DNA of 64,000 bases, from contig CAZGYQ010000004.1 in NCBI GenBank assembly GCA_964530695.1, positions 1-64,000 of the forward strand, in the 5' to 3' direction. The translations under genes were made by a program, and so were the position numbers. The DNA is from VFBF01 sp964530695. Its GTDB lineage: Bacteria; Pseudomonadota; Alphaproteobacteria; Caulobacterales; Aquidulcibacteraceae. Shown piece by piece: positions 37,396-46,423 of the stretch (positions are counted from its first letter, which is position 1; the number at the start of each line of letters is the position of its first letter). Below the pieces are notes generated by a model. That model worked only from the letters and a program-made list of their open reading frames with translations, was not told the DNA's origin and searched no databases.

Positions 37396-38316
37396 TCACT
37401 TCAGGAAGTTGAGCAGCGTCAGTTCGCGGATGTCGGAAAACACCTTGGCGATGGCCTGGTATTGGGTCTGGCTGGCCGACAGCTTCATGGCGACCTCGGC
37501 GAGGTCGGCGTCGGCGACGTCGCTCACGTGCTTCTGCACCAGCGTGCTCTGGCTCGATAGCCGCTCGATTTCGCGCCCGAGGCGATTGTTGACGTCGCCG
37601 TTGCGCCCCTGCGCCTCGACGATGGCGCCGTGCGCCGCATCAAGCGCGCCAACCGCATTGCGCAGTGCAAGATCCTGCGTCGTCGTCAGCGGCGTGCCGA
37701 AGGCGCCGGCCTGCATTTCCGCATAGAGGTCGCGCATCGCATCGAACACATCGCGGCCGATGTCGGACGCCTTGTCAGCCACCGCGAACGGCGCGCCCGT
37801 GCCGAGATCGACAGTGGCCTTGCGCACGGATTCGTTGAAGACTTGGTCGTCGGTGAATGCGCCGGCGAGGTCGTCGAGGCTCGCAATCCGGACCGCGGTT
37901 CCCGATGCTCTTTCGCCGGCGAAGAGCGCCTGCCCGTCCTCCGACTGGTTGAGCGCATCGACGATCTGCCCGAACGCCGTCTGCAACTGTTCCGCCAGAA
38001 AGCGTCCGTCGGTCTGCGACAGCGCCAGCGTCACGTCCTGCTTGAGCTGCGCGGTCGCGGCCGCGGCCTTCGACAGTGCGAGATCCTGCGTATCCAGGCG
38101 CACCTGCAGACGTTCGGCGGCGGCCTTGCGGGCTTCGGTCTGCGCTATGACGCTGCGCGCGGAGACAATACGCCCGCCGTTGTCGCCGTAACCCTTGAGA
38201 TCGTCGGCAAGAAAGCCTGAGGCGGTCTGGCGTTGCAAGCCGTACAGATCGTTCGTCAGGCGTGCGAGATCGCTGCGCGCCTGGGTGGCGATGAGAAAGG
38301 TCGGCGTGACTTTCAT
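37396..38316 (-). CDS. flgL: Flagellar hook-associated protein 3 (hook-filament junction)
   Basis: 306 residues. Flagellin-like N-terminal helix 'MKVTPTFLIATQARSDLARLTNDLYGLQRQTASG' and C-terminal helix 'DVADADLAEVAMKLSASQTQYQAIAKVFSDIRELTLLNFLK', which pair to form the D0/D1 domains of the junction protein. It follows flgK by eight bases on the leftward strand, the usual flgK-flgL operon. Outer, filament-side component exported by the flagellar type III system. Confidence 0.94.
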   Translation of the reverse strand: MKVTPTFLIATQARSDLARLTNDLYGLQRQTASGFLADDLKGYGDNGGRIVSARSVIAQTEARKAAAERLQVRLDTQDLALSKAAAATAQLKQDVTLALSQTDGRFLAEQLQTAFGQIVDALNQSEDGQALFAGERASGTAVRIASLDDLAGAFTDDQVFNESVRKATVDLGTGAPFAVADKASDIGRDVFDAMRDLYAEMQAGAFGTPLTTTQDLALRNAVGALDAAHGAIVEAQGRNGDVNNRLGREIERLSSQSTLVQKHVSDVADADLAEVAMKLSASQTQYQAIAKVFSDIRELTLLNFLK

Positions 38317-38324
38317 GGTCTATC

Positions 38325-40442
38325 TCACCTGATTGCGAGCAACGTATCGAGCATTTCCTGCGCCGCCTGGATGAGGCGCGACGCGGCGGCGTAGGACTGC
38401 TGGAACTGCGTCATGCGCACGAGTTCCTCATCGAGACTGACGCCCTCGGTCTGTGTGCGCCGCTCGGTCGCCGCGCTCAGGACCGCAGTGGCGCCGGCCT
38501 CGGATTTCGCGGCGTTGTCGGCGAGGCGCGCGGCTTCGCCGGCGAGCCGCGACGTATAGGCCGAAAGCGACGTGGTCTGCCCCGAAAGGGCTCCTGTTGA
38601 AGGAAATGTGCGCTGCGTGTTGCGCGTGTCGATGAGCGCCTGGGCGCCGCGCGCGTCCCCGGACTCAGCGATCCGCGTGCCGATGCCGGCGGTCAGGTCT
38701 GGCCTGCCGAGCGCGAGCAACGCCGGCGCCGCGACGATCCGCTCATCGACGGCAAGCTCATGCGGCAGCGCGGCCAGCGACGAGCGCGAAAGCCCGAACA
38801 GGTCCGTCACGCCGAGGGTCGTGCCGCCGCGCTGGGTGGTGTCGGCTGTTGCGGTGATGGAATAGCCGGCGCCCGGCGCGATCGAAATCGCGCCGGAACT
38901 GTCGAGCGACGCCACGCCGTACTGGCCGAAACCATTGGCGTTGCTGTTCAACTGGGCGATGAAGTCCGCCCATGTCGTGCCGGTGACAGTGACGTTGCGG
39001 TCGAGCACGACGCGCCCCGCGGCATCGGTGACGCGAAACGTCACCGCCCCCCCGACCGCCAGGCCGTGCGCGTCCGTCGCGGACACGCCCGCGGCGCTGA
39101 AGGTCGGCTTGTCGCTGCGGATGACGTCGTTGAGGCCGAAGAAGTGCGCGAATCCGCGGCCCGCCCGCGCGCTCGGATCGCCGTCGACTTCGCCGAGCAC
39201 AATGCCGCCCGATCCGTCGAGCGTCACCACGCCGTTGGCGAAGCTGGCCGTGCCTTGCGCCGGCGCGAGCTGCAGCACTGCGTTGAGCGTCGATATGAAG
39301 CCACCGACCGTCTGCGTGAAACTGCGCGTGTCCGCGGGATTTTCCGTGGTGATCGTGCCGACGTCGAAATCGACCGTCAGGCGTCGCGTAAGCGCGCCGC
39401 TGGAATCGACGATGCCGATCACGGTCTGGCCGGTGAAGTTGAGCGCATCCGCCGCGAGCAGACCAGTGTTGCGTCCGACTAGGTGGGATGCTGGCGGATC
39501 GGCGACATTGGTCGCGTGTGCGCGGTTAAGCTCGTCGGCCAGCGCGCCGGCGAGCGCGCCCACGGAATCCGCCAGTCCGGGCAGGTCGATGTCGCGCGCC
39601 TGCGTCAACCCCTTGATCAGGCCGCCTGAAAGCATCGGACCGAACTGTCCTTCCGTGGGCAGGCCCTGGTTTATGATGATGGAGCCGGGCTGGCCGTAGG
39701 CGGCGGCGTTCTGCGAATAGACGAGCCGGGCGGCGGTCGCGCCGACAAGCAGGCCGCCGGCGTTCGTGCGCAGTTCCACCGTCCCATCCGGATGCGGCGT
39801 CGTGCGCACGTCGAGCAGCGTGGAAACCTCGTCGATGAGTTGATCGCGGGCATTTTCCGCGCCGGAACTGTCGCCGCCCGACTTCTTCGTCAGCGCAACT
39901 TCGCCGTTGAGATCGGCGATACGCTGCAACAACCCGTCGGCGCGCGCGACCGATTCGCTGATGCGCTGGTCGGCCTCCAGGCGGAGGTCCTCGATCGACT
40001 GCGCGACCCGCGACAGTTCGCCGAATGTATCCTGCAGCGCGCCGATGGCGCTGCGTCGCACGACGTTCGATTGCGGGCTGAGAGCCGCAGACTGGAGCGC
40101 GGTGTAGATGTCGTCGACGCGACTGAACAGCGTCTGGGTTCCGTTGGGATCGCCGAACAGCAACTGCGCGCGATCGAGGAGTTCGGCGCGCACGCCTGCG
40201 GCGCCGTTTGCGGCGCCCGCCACGCGCTGCGCCGCCGCGAGAAAGCGGTCCGCCGCACGGGTGATGGATTCGACTTCGACTCCGGCGCCGCCGCCCGCGA
40301 CCACCTGCGGCGTGAAGTGCGTCTGCGCGCGCACATAACCGGGCGTGTTCGCATTGGCGACGTTTTGCGAAATGACGCCGAGCGCCGTCTGACTCGCGTG
40401 CAGTCCCGAAAGCGCGTTAGAGAAAATCGATCCAACCAGCAT
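38325..40442 (-). CDS. flgK: Flagellar hook-associated protein 1
   Basis: 705 residues. The N-terminal rod/hook motif is 'IFSNALSGLHASQTALGVISQNVANANTPGYVRAQTHFTP', and the C-terminal helix is 'GVSLDEELVRMTQFQQSYAAASRLIQAAQEMLDTLLAIR', both typical of axial proteins. ATG 40442 was preferred to the earlier in-frame start 69 codons upstream because it matches the axial-protein N-terminus. The region upstream (40443-40880) also holds the divergent fliK promoter. A weak GG-N10-GC match on the minus strand around 40646-40660 is too far and too poor to call. Confidence 0.94.
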   Translation of the reverse strand: MLVGSIFSNALSGLHASQTALGVISQNVANANTPGYVRAQTHFTPQVVAGGGAGVEVESITRAADRFLAAAQRVAGAANGAAGVRAELLDRAQLLFGDPNGTQTLFSRVDDIYTALQSAALSPQSNVVRRSAIGALQDTFGELSRVAQSIEDLRLEADQRISESVARADGLLQRIADLNGEVALTKKSGGDSSGAENARDQLIDEVSTLLDVRTTPHPDGTVELRTNAGGLLVGATAARLVYSQNAAAYGQPGSIIINQGLPTEGQFGPMLSGGLIKGLTQARDIDLPGLADSVGALAGALADELNRAHATNVADPPASHLVGRNTGLLAADALNFTGQTVIGIVDSSGALTRRLTVDFDVGTITTENPADTRSFTQTVGGFISTLNAVLQLAPAQGTASFANGVVTLDGSGGIVLGEVDGDPSARAGRGFAHFFGLNDVIRSDKPTFSAAGVSATDAHGLAVGGAVTFRVTDAAGRVVLDRNVTVTGTTWADFIAQLNSNANGFGQYGVASLDSSGAISIAPGAGYSITATADTTQRGGTTLGVTDLFGLSRSSLAALPHELAVDERIVAAPALLALGRPDLTAGIGTRIAESGDARGAQALIDTRNTQRTFPSTGALSGQTTSLSAYTSRLAGEAARLADNAAKSEAGATAVLSAATERRTQTEGVSLDEELVRMTQFQQSYAAASRLIQAAQEMLDTLLAIR

Positions 40443-40807
40443 ATGCGGCCCCGTGCGTTCGCGATTGGCGCCCTCCGATGGGCAAGAAGCGCCGTGCTGT
40501 CGGCAAATCCTGCCGGGCGAAACGCGGGGTTCGACCGACGACCGGATTGCGCCGAACGCGCGCGGGCCCTTGGCCGGCAAGGCATTCGCGATGATCGCCA
40601 CGCACCGGCGCCATGCCGGCGCGCTGCGATCACGCGCACTGCCACGCAAGCATGGGGCCGCGCCGAATCATGCGGCTGCCCCCGTCGAAACGCCCCGGCA
40701 AGAACTGCCGCGCGCGCCCGGTCAATGTTGCCGCAACCGCGCGGCGTCGTAGCGGCGTTGCTTCGCGGAGGCCTTGCGCCGCATGGTTTGCGGGCCGTTC
40801 ACCAAAC
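40443..40807. other. Divergent flgK-fliK spacer, nothing further seen
   Basis: A 365-base stretch between the flgK start and the candidate fliK promoter. No frame in it has flagellar or other family features, and I see no repeat of families A to D. It probably holds the flgK promoter. Confidence 0.5.
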
Positions 40808-40823
40808 TGGCGCGCGACTTGCT
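40808..40823 (+). promoter_or_regulatory. Candidate sigma-54 promoter in front of fliK
   Basis: TGGCGCGCGACTTGCT matches the -24/-12 consensus TGGCAC-N5-TTGC(A/T) with one change (G for A), and GG and GC are at the exact 12-base distance. It ends 57 bases before the fliK start. Middle and late flagellar genes of Caulobacterales are known to use sigma-54 with FlbD, whose gene lies 7.6 kb downstream here. A chance match in GC-rich DNA cannot be excluded. Confidence 0.5.
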
Positions 40824-40880
40824 CGGCCCGAGCGCAGCCGCGGCGATCCACGCTGCGCAACGATCAGGGGCATTGTGGAA

Positions 40881-42119
40881 ATGGACGCGCGTCTCGTGCT
40901 CGCAAGAACTCCGACGATCGCGCAGGCAAGCGCGCCCGCCTACGAGTTCGATGCGTCAGAGGATGACTTCGCGGCGCATCTGCCGCCGGATGAGCCCGTT
41001 CAGTCCGCACCGGGCGCAGGCCGCATCGAGGAAGCTCGCAAGGAAGACGCCGCGAACGACCGCGATGAGGATGAGGAGGACGCGCCGAGCGAGGGCGAGA
41101 CCGCGCTGAGCACGCCGTTCGCGCCCGTGCTCGTGCGCCCGCAGAACAGCGTCGTCACGTTCGATCTCTCGGCGCTGCTCGCGCAGAGCGCCGCCGCCGC
41201 GGCGAGTCTGGCGCCCGCCGCAGTGCAAACGCCCGCCGCCGCCCAAACGCCGGCCGATGCAACCGCCGCCGTCTCGCCCGAGATCGCGACCGCGGACCAG
41301 GCGCAGCAGCCGCAAGCCAACACGACAAAGCCCGCCGCCGATCCCGCCGCGCTTTCAGCGCTTGAGGCGCTCACCGCCAGCGCTACGGCGCAAGGCAAGA
41401 CCGAAATCCGTCCGCTCAGGACCTTGCGCGCCGGTCGCGGCGAAGGCGTCGCCGAAGGCGGCCCCGAATTCAAGGCGCCCGCGAACGCCAATGCGCCCGC
41501 ATCGTCCCCCTCATCGTCCCAGGTCGCCGGCGCGGCCAAGGTCCAGACAGCCAACGCCGTGCAGCCGGTCGTGGCCTCGACGCAGACGCAGGATGTCCGC
41601 CCCGCACCGGACTCCGCGCCACAGCTTGTCGGCGCGGCGCCCGCGGACCAGCGCGCGCACCGTCTCAACGAGGCCTCTGGCGCCATGGGGCATCGCGCGA
41701 CGACGCCCGCCGCGCTGGTCGCGCAACACGTCATCCGCCGCTTCGACGGCCGCTCGACGAGCATCGACGTGCGTCTCGACCCCGCCGAACTCGGCCGCGT
41801 GCAGGTGACGCTCGATGTGGGCGCCGACAACAAGGTCACCGCCGTCGTGTCCGCGGAAAACCCGGCGACGCTCGCCGACCTCGTGCGTTCCTCGCGCGAG
41901 CTTGAACGCGCGCTGCAGGACGCGGGACTCAGCCTCGACAGCGGCGATCTCACGTTCGATCTGGCGCAGCGCGGCGATGGAGGGACGTCTGGATCGAAAG
42001 GCGAAGGCTCGCGCAGCGGCGCGGGCCAGGGCCAGACCGCCGAGACGAATGCGCCAGCGGCGTCGCGTCCGTTTGGGCTGGAAACATGGCGCGGCGCGCG
42101 CGTCGACGTAATGGTCTGA
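40881..42119 (+). CDS. fliK: Flagellar hook-length control protein
   Basis: 412 residues. The first ~280 are an Ala/Pro/Gln-rich, disordered 'ruler' with acidic runs (EDEEDAPSEGE). The C-terminal Flg_hook domain (~270-385) reads 'RFDGRSTSIDVRLDPAELGRVQVTLDV' and 'LERALQDAGLSLDSGDLTFDL'. FliK measures hook length and switches the export gate from hook to filament substrates. The frame is open far upstream, but composition becomes protein-like only from ATG 40881. It begins the fliK-flgD-flgE run, 11 bases before flgD. Confidence 0.85.
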   Translation: MDARLVLARTPTIAQASAPAYEFDASEDDFAAHLPPDEPVQSAPGAGRIEEARKEDAANDRDEDEEDAPSEGETALSTPFAPVLVRPQNSVVTFDLSALLAQSAAAAASLAPAAVQTPAAAQTPADATAAVSPEIATADQAQQPQANTTKPAADPAALSALEALTASATAQGKTEIRPLRTLRAGRGEGVAEGGPEFKAPANANAPASSPSSSQVAGAAKVQTANAVQPVVASTQTQDVRPAPDSAPQLVGAAPADQRAHRLNEASGAMGHRATTPAALVAQHVIRRFDGRSTSIDVRLDPAELGRVQVTLDVGADNKVTAVVSAENPATLADLVRSSRELERALQDAGLSLDSGDLTFDLAQRGDGGTSGSKGEGSRSGAGQGQTAETNAPAASRPFGLETWRGARVDVMV

Positions 42120-42130
42120 GGAGAACGCCC

Positions 42131-42799
42131 ATGCCAGTTATCGGCTCAACGCTCGCCGCATCCTCGACAACCGCCCAGACCGTCGCTGCCGAGGCGCGAT
42201 CGAAGCTGTCCGACAATTTCGACACCTTCCTGTCGTTGCTGACAGCGCAGCTATCGAACCAGGATCCGCTCAATCCCGTGGATTCGGCGCAGTTCACGCA
42301 GCAACTCGTGCAATACAGTCAGGTGGAGCAGCAGATATCCACCAACGACAAGCTCGAGACGCTGCTCGCGCAGAGCGAATCCGCCGGGACCGCGTCCGCT
42401 GTGTCCTTCATCGGCCGCACGGCGATTTTTTCAAGCGATGTCGCGCATCTCGCCGACGGCGCCGCGAAGTGGACCTACGACATCACCGGCGCGACGGGCG
42501 AGGCCCGGATTTCGGTGCGCGATTCAACGGGCCGGGAAGTCTATTCGGAAAACGTCACGACCGGCAACGGGGCGCAGACATTCAACTGGAACGGCGAGGA
42601 CGCCAACGGGCGCGACCTTCCGGCCGGCCCCTACCAGCTCGTTATCGCCGCCACCGACTCCGATGGCGCGGAGGTCGCGGCGGACATCTCCGTCGAGGAG
42701 TCGATCACCGGCGTCGATTTCAGCACAGCAGGCGCGGCGACCGTGATGACCGTCGCCGGCATGCGCACGTTCGATTCCATCCGATCAGTACGCAGCTAG
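42131..42799 (+). CDS. flgD: Flagellar hook assembly scaffold protein
   Basis: 222 residues. N-terminal 'NFDTFLSLLTAQLSNQDPLNPVDSAQFTQQLVQYSQVEQQ' is the FlgD signature; the rest is the FlgD Ig-like / Tudor-like domains with 'GREVYSENVTTGNGAQTFNWNGEDANGRDLPAGPYQLVI'. It caps the growing hook so that FlgE subunits add beneath it. ATG 42131 follows GAGGAGAACGCC. Confidence 0.95.
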   Translation: MPVIGSTLAASSTTAQTVAAEARSKLSDNFDTFLSLLTAQLSNQDPLNPVDSAQFTQQLVQYSQVEQQISTNDKLETLLAQSESAGTASAVSFIGRTAIFSSDVAHLADGAAKWTYDITGATGEARISVRDSTGREVYSENVTTGNGAQTFNWNGEDANGRDLPAGPYQLVIAATDSDGAEVAADISVEESITGVDFSTAGAATVMTVAGMRTFDSIRSVRS

Positions 42800-42891
42800 A
42801 CGAAACCAGCGAGACGCCGAATGCGCCCCGCAAATGAGCGGAAGCTCGGGACTATCCCCAACACCGAACCGCAAGCGAGCAGGAAGAAACC

Positions 42892-44202
42892 ATGAGCATC
42901 TACACAGCCTTGCGGTCCGGGGTTTCCGGTCTCGCCGCGAATTCGAGCGCGTTGGCGGTCATTTCCGACAACATCGCAAACATCAACACTGTCGGCTACA
43001 AGCGCGGGGTCACCGACTTCACGGCGATGCTGAACAGCCAGACGGGCGCAGCGACTTACAATGCCGGCGGCGTCCTTTCCTCCACACGCCGCCTCGTCGA
43101 CGTCCAGGGGTCGCTGGAGCAATCGCGCTCGTCGACGGATCTGGCGATCGCCGGCAACGGCTTCTTCGTCGTCTCCGAGAACAACCAGCCGCTGACGAAC
43201 GGCGGCAGCGTCGCGTTCACGCGGGCGGGATCGTTCACGGTCGATGCGGAGGGCTTCCTCGTCAGTCCGCAGGGCTATTTCCTGCAAGGCTGGCCGATCC
43301 AGACCAACGGCACGGTGACGTCGAGCCCGACAAGCCTGTCGACGTTGTCGCCGATCAACGTCGCCGAGACCGCCTCGACCGCGGAAGCGACCAGCGACGT
43401 CACGCTGACGGCGAACCTGAGTTCCACGCAGACGACCTACGACCCCACCTCCAACACCTATGTCGTCGGCGACATGGCGACGGGCGACATCTCTCCCCAG
43501 TTCGAAAGCAGCATCGAGGTGTTCGACAGCCTCGGCGCCGCGCGCACGCTGGCCATCGGCTTCCTGAAGACGGCGGCCAACACCTGGCAGGTGGAAGTGT
43601 ATGCACGGCCCGCGACTTCAGCGCCCGGCAATCCTGGCGGCCGCGTCGCGGCGGGCACGGTGTCCTTCACCACCTCAGGCGCCGTCCAGGGCATTACGGG
43701 AGGGCTCGCGGGCCCCTTCACCATCAACTGGGATTCAACGACCGGCGCAGCCGCCCAGCCGGTCACCTTCAACCTGACAAACACGCTCACCCAGTTCGCC
43801 ACCACGTCGGGGGTTTCGACGGTGGTGGCCGACGGCGTGCCGCCGGGCAATCTCTCCGGGCTGGTCGTCGACGACAACGGCGACCTCACCGCACAGTTCA
43901 CCAACGGTCGCTCGCGCGCGCTCTACCGCATCCCGGTTGCGACCTTCCTCAACCCCAACGGACTGTTGCCGGACCGTGGCGGGGTGTTCCGCACGACGCT
44001 GTCGTCGGGGCTCTACAACATCAACGAATCGAATGCAGGCGGCGCGGGGCGCATCGAGTCATCGGTGCTGGAGGCTTCCAACGTGGATCTCGCCTCCGAG
44101 TTCACCAGCATGATCGTGACGCAGCGGGCCTATTCGGCCTCATCGAAGATCATCACGACCGCCGACGAGATGCTGGACGAGCTGATCCGCATCAAGAGGT
44201 AA
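42892..44202 (+). CDS. flgE: Flagellar hook protein
   Basis: 436 residues. N-terminal axial motif 'MSIYTALRSGVSGLAANSSALAVISDNIANINTVGYKRG' and C-terminal 'SVLEASNVDLASEFTSMIVTQRAYSASSKIITTADEMLDELIRIKR' are diagnostic, and the middle carries FlgE-type hook domains ('TLSTLSPINVAETAST', 'IEVFDSLGAARTLAIGF'). It builds the curved hook outside the cell. It lies 92 bases after flgD, preceded by AGCAGGAAG, and is followed by an unusually AT-rich gap that carries the sciP promoter. Confidence 0.96.
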   Translation: MSIYTALRSGVSGLAANSSALAVISDNIANINTVGYKRGVTDFTAMLNSQTGAATYNAGGVLSSTRRLVDVQGSLEQSRSSTDLAIAGNGFFVVSENNQPLTNGGSVAFTRAGSFTVDAEGFLVSPQGYFLQGWPIQTNGTVTSSPTSLSTLSPINVAETASTAEATSDVTLTANLSSTQTTYDPTSNTYVVGDMATGDISPQFESSIEVFDSLGAARTLAIGFLKTAANTWQVEVYARPATSAPGNPGGRVAAGTVSFTTSGAVQGITGGLAGPFTINWDSTTGAAAQPVTFNLTNTLTQFATTSGVSTVVADGVPPGNLSGLVVDDNGDLTAQFTNGRSRALYRIPVATFLNPNGLLPDRGGVFRTTLSSGLYNINESNAGGAGRIESSVLEASNVDLASEFTSMIVTQRAYSASSKIITTADEMLDELIRIKR

Positions 44203-44265
44203 TCGAAAGGTAAACGCGAAATCGTTGCTCCGGCAGCAATATCCGTTACGTTTCGATACACGCTA

Positions 44266-44280
44266 TTAACCTGATTTTAC
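44266..44280 (+). promoter_or_regulatory. CtrA-like box upstream of sciP
   Basis: TTAACCTGATTTTAC fits the CtrA consensus TTAA-N7-TTAA with one change in the second half. It sits ~70 bases before the sciP ATG in the only AT-rich gap of the region. In Caulobacter sciP transcription depends on CtrA, which agrees with the site. No tool was used to test it. Confidence 0.55.
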
Positions 44281-44349
44281 TCTGAAATTTAGGCCGATGT
44301 TTATTCCCTCGGACTATAACGGGCTTCTAGTCTGATGGGAGTTGGCGCG

Positions 44350-44631
44350 ATGCAGAAGCAACGCCGCTATGAAGGAGTGGTGATGGGTCCTGACGGGAAC
44401 CCCCTCACGCTCGACGATCTGCCCCCGGCGAACACCACGCGCTGGGTCATCCGCCGCAAGGCGGAAGTGGTCGCAGCCGTGCGCGGCGGCCTGCTCACGC
44501 TCGATGATGCGTGCGCGCGCTACAGCCTGACGTCCGAGGAATTCGACGCCTGGCGCCGTTCGATCGAGCGTCACGGCCTGCCTGGCCTGCGCACGACGCG
44601 CATCCAGCACTATCGCGTCTCGGAAGCCTGA
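44350..44631 (+). CDS. sciP: SciP-type CtrA inhibitor (DUF1153)
   Basis: 93 residues. 'GPDGNPLTLDDLPPANTTRWVIRRKAEVVAAVRGGLLTLDDACARYSLTSEEFDAWRRSIERHGLPGLRTTRIQ' matches the DUF1153/SciP family, whose helix-turn-helix lies at about 45-75. SciP accumulates in G1, binds CtrA-bound promoters and stops them from recruiting RNA polymerase. ATG 44350 has GGGAG seven bases upstream; an in-frame ATG at 44335 is the alternative. It lies between flgE and fliF and is preceded by a CtrA box. A short AAGCCTG-CAGGCTT dyad overlaps the stop. Confidence 0.93.
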   Translation: MQKQRRYEGVVMGPDGNPLTLDDLPPANTTRWVIRRKAEVVAAVRGGLLTLDDACARYSLTSEEFDAWRRSIERHGLPGLRTTRIQHYRVSEA

Positions 44632-44671
44632 CAGGCTTTCGGGATTGCGCGCTGCAGGAAGTTGCCGCGCA

Positions 44672-44686
44672 TTAACCATACCTTCA
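44672..44686 (+). promoter_or_regulatory. CtrA-like box upstream of fliF
   Basis: TTAACCATACCTTCA contains the strong half-site TTAACCAT and fits TTAA-N7-TTAA with one change. It lies 66 bases before the fliF GTG. In Caulobacter the fliF operon is a CtrA-activated class II operon, so the site is where the model predicts it. Confidence 0.6.
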
Positions 44687-44752
44687 CCGGGGTGGGAAAA
44701 ATCTGCCGGGCGGGCGTCATGACGGCGCCGTGAGTGATTCGGCGGACGGCGC

Positions 44753-46420
44753 GTGAACGGTCTGAACGATCTGATGATGAAAATCGGCCCGATGCGCCTG
44801 TTCGCGGCGCTCGGGATCACCGCTGTCGTGGCGGCGGCGCTGTTTGCGCTCATGTTCCGCGTGGGCGGCGAGGAGAAGGCCCTCCTTTTCTCCGATGTCG
44901 ACATGGCTGAAGCCGGCGAGATCGCCTCGAAACTCGACGGCGCCAAGATCGCCTACGAGCTGCGGGGGGACGGCACGGCGATCTTCGTGCCCCGCTCACA
45001 GGTCATGTCGGCGCGGTTGATGCTGTCGGAGGACGGCCTGCCCTCGCGCGGGTCCATCGGCTACGAGATATTCGACAAGCAGGACGCGCTTGGCGCGACC
45101 CAGTTCCAGCAGAATATCAATCGCTTGCGGGCGCTCGAGGGCGAGTTGGCGCGCACCATCGCCTCCATCGACGGCGTCGAGCGCGCACGGGTGCATCTGG
45201 TCTTGCCCGAGCGGCAGCTCTTTTCGCAGGACAGGCAGGCGCCGTCGGCGTCGATCGTGCTCACCGTCAAGGGCGGCCAGCTGAGCCAGGGGCAGGTTCG
45301 CGCCGTCCGCAATCTCGTCGCCAGCGCGGTGCCCGGACTGGCGGTGAACCGGGTCACCATCGCCGACGCTTCAGGAAAGCTCCTGGCCGCGGCCGAGGAC
45401 GACAGCGGCGCGGCCGCCGCGGACGCAATGGACGAGCGCAAGGCCGCCGTCGAGGAGCGCCTGCGCAAGGAGGTGCAGGACATCGTCGAGAGCGTCGTGG
45501 GGCCCGGCGCCGCGCGCGTGCAGATCGCCGCCGACATAGACTTCAACCGCGTCACCTCCACGTCGCAGACATTCGACCCCGAGGGTCGTGTCGTGCGCGA
45601 AACAAATTCGACCGAAGAAACAAGCTCCTCAAGCGACGGCGCGGACGGCGGCGGCGCCAGCGCGACGCGAAACCTGCCCGACGGCGCCGGCTCCAGCAGC
45701 GGCTCCACCAGCGGCAGCAACACCGAGCGCACCGAAGAACAGGTGCGCTACGAAATCTCCAACACCACCAAGACCGAAATCATCGAAGGCGGCCGGATCA
45801 AGCGCCTGTCCGTGGCGGTGGCCGTCGATGGGGTGACGGCTCCGGCGGGCGCGGACGGCGCGCCTGGCGCGTGGACCGCGCGCGAGGCGCAGGAACTCGA
45901 TCGCATCACCACGCTCGTCAAGTCCGCGGTCGGCTTCGACGAAGCGCGCGGCGACAAGGTTGAGGTTGTGAATCTCAAGTTCGCGCAATCTCCGGCCGCC
46001 GCCGGCACGGAGGCCGCCAAGCCTTCGATGTTCGACTTCGGCAAGGACGAGATCATGCGCGGCGTGGAGCTGCTCGCGCTGCTGATTGTCGCGCTGGGCG
46101 TCATCTTCTTCGTCCTGCGCCCGTTGATCACGGGCATGCTGTCCGGGCAGGGCGGCGGCGGCGGCGGCGGTCTGCTGACGGCCCCCGGAGGCGCCATGGT
46201 AATCGCGGGCGGCCACGCAGCGACGATCGCGCCGCCGGTCGCCGGCGCCTTGCCAGCTCCGGCGGGCGGCGTCGGCACGATCATCGACCAGCAACTCGAT
46301 ATCGCGAAAATCCAGGGGCAGGTGAACTCCTCATCGGTCAAGCGCGTCGCCGAGGTGATCGAACAGAACCCTGACGAATCGGCGCAGATCCTGCGCACAT
46401 GGCTCTCGGAGCGCGCCTGA
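44753..46420 (+). CDS. fliF: Flagellar MS-ring protein
   Basis: 555 residues. Transmembrane helix 1 at about 14-36 (LFAALGITAVVAAALFALMF), the two ring-building motif domains with 'IAYELRGDGTAIFVP' and 'INRLRALEGELARTIASIDGVERARVHLVLPER', a low-complexity Ser/Gly-rich linker near 280-325, transmembrane helix 2 near 440-460 and the FliG-binding C-terminus. The start is GTG 44753, preceded by a GGCGGACG element; it matches the 'MNxL' start of Caulobacter FliF. First gene of a tightly packed operon through flhA. Confidence 0.95.
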   Translation: MNGLNDLMMKIGPMRLFAALGITAVVAAALFALMFRVGGEEKALLFSDVDMAEAGEIASKLDGAKIAYELRGDGTAIFVPRSQVMSARLMLSEDGLPSRGSIGYEIFDKQDALGATQFQQNINRLRALEGELARTIASIDGVERARVHLVLPERQLFSQDRQAPSASIVLTVKGGQLSQGQVRAVRNLVASAVPGLAVNRVTIADASGKLLAAAEDDSGAAAADAMDERKAAVEERLRKEVQDIVESVVGPGAARVQIAADIDFNRVTSTSQTFDPEGRVVRETNSTEETSSSSDGADGGGASATRNLPDGAGSSSGSTSGSNTERTEEQVRYEISNTTKTEIIEGGRIKRLSVAVAVDGVTAPAGADGAPGAWTAREAQELDRITTLVKSAVGFDEARGDKVEVVNLKFAQSPAAAGTEAAKPSMFDFGKDEIMRGVELLALLIVALGVIFFVLRPLITGMLSGQGGGGGGGLLTAPGGAMVIAGGHAATIAPPVAGALPAPAGGVGTIIDQQLDIAKIQGQVNSSSVKRVAEVIEQNPDESAQILRTWLSERA

Positions 46421-46423
46421 TCC

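Noticed and set aside
40646..40660. Minus-strand GG-N10-GC match as a flgK sigma-54 promoter
   Set aside because: Only the GGC and TTGC cores fit, and it lies ~200 bases from the start. Chance is likely in GC-rich DNA.
44719..44757. Two tiny upstream frames before fliF (ATG...TGA and GTG...TGA)
   Set aside because: They are 4 and 8 codons long without ribosome binding sites; such frames are common by chance.
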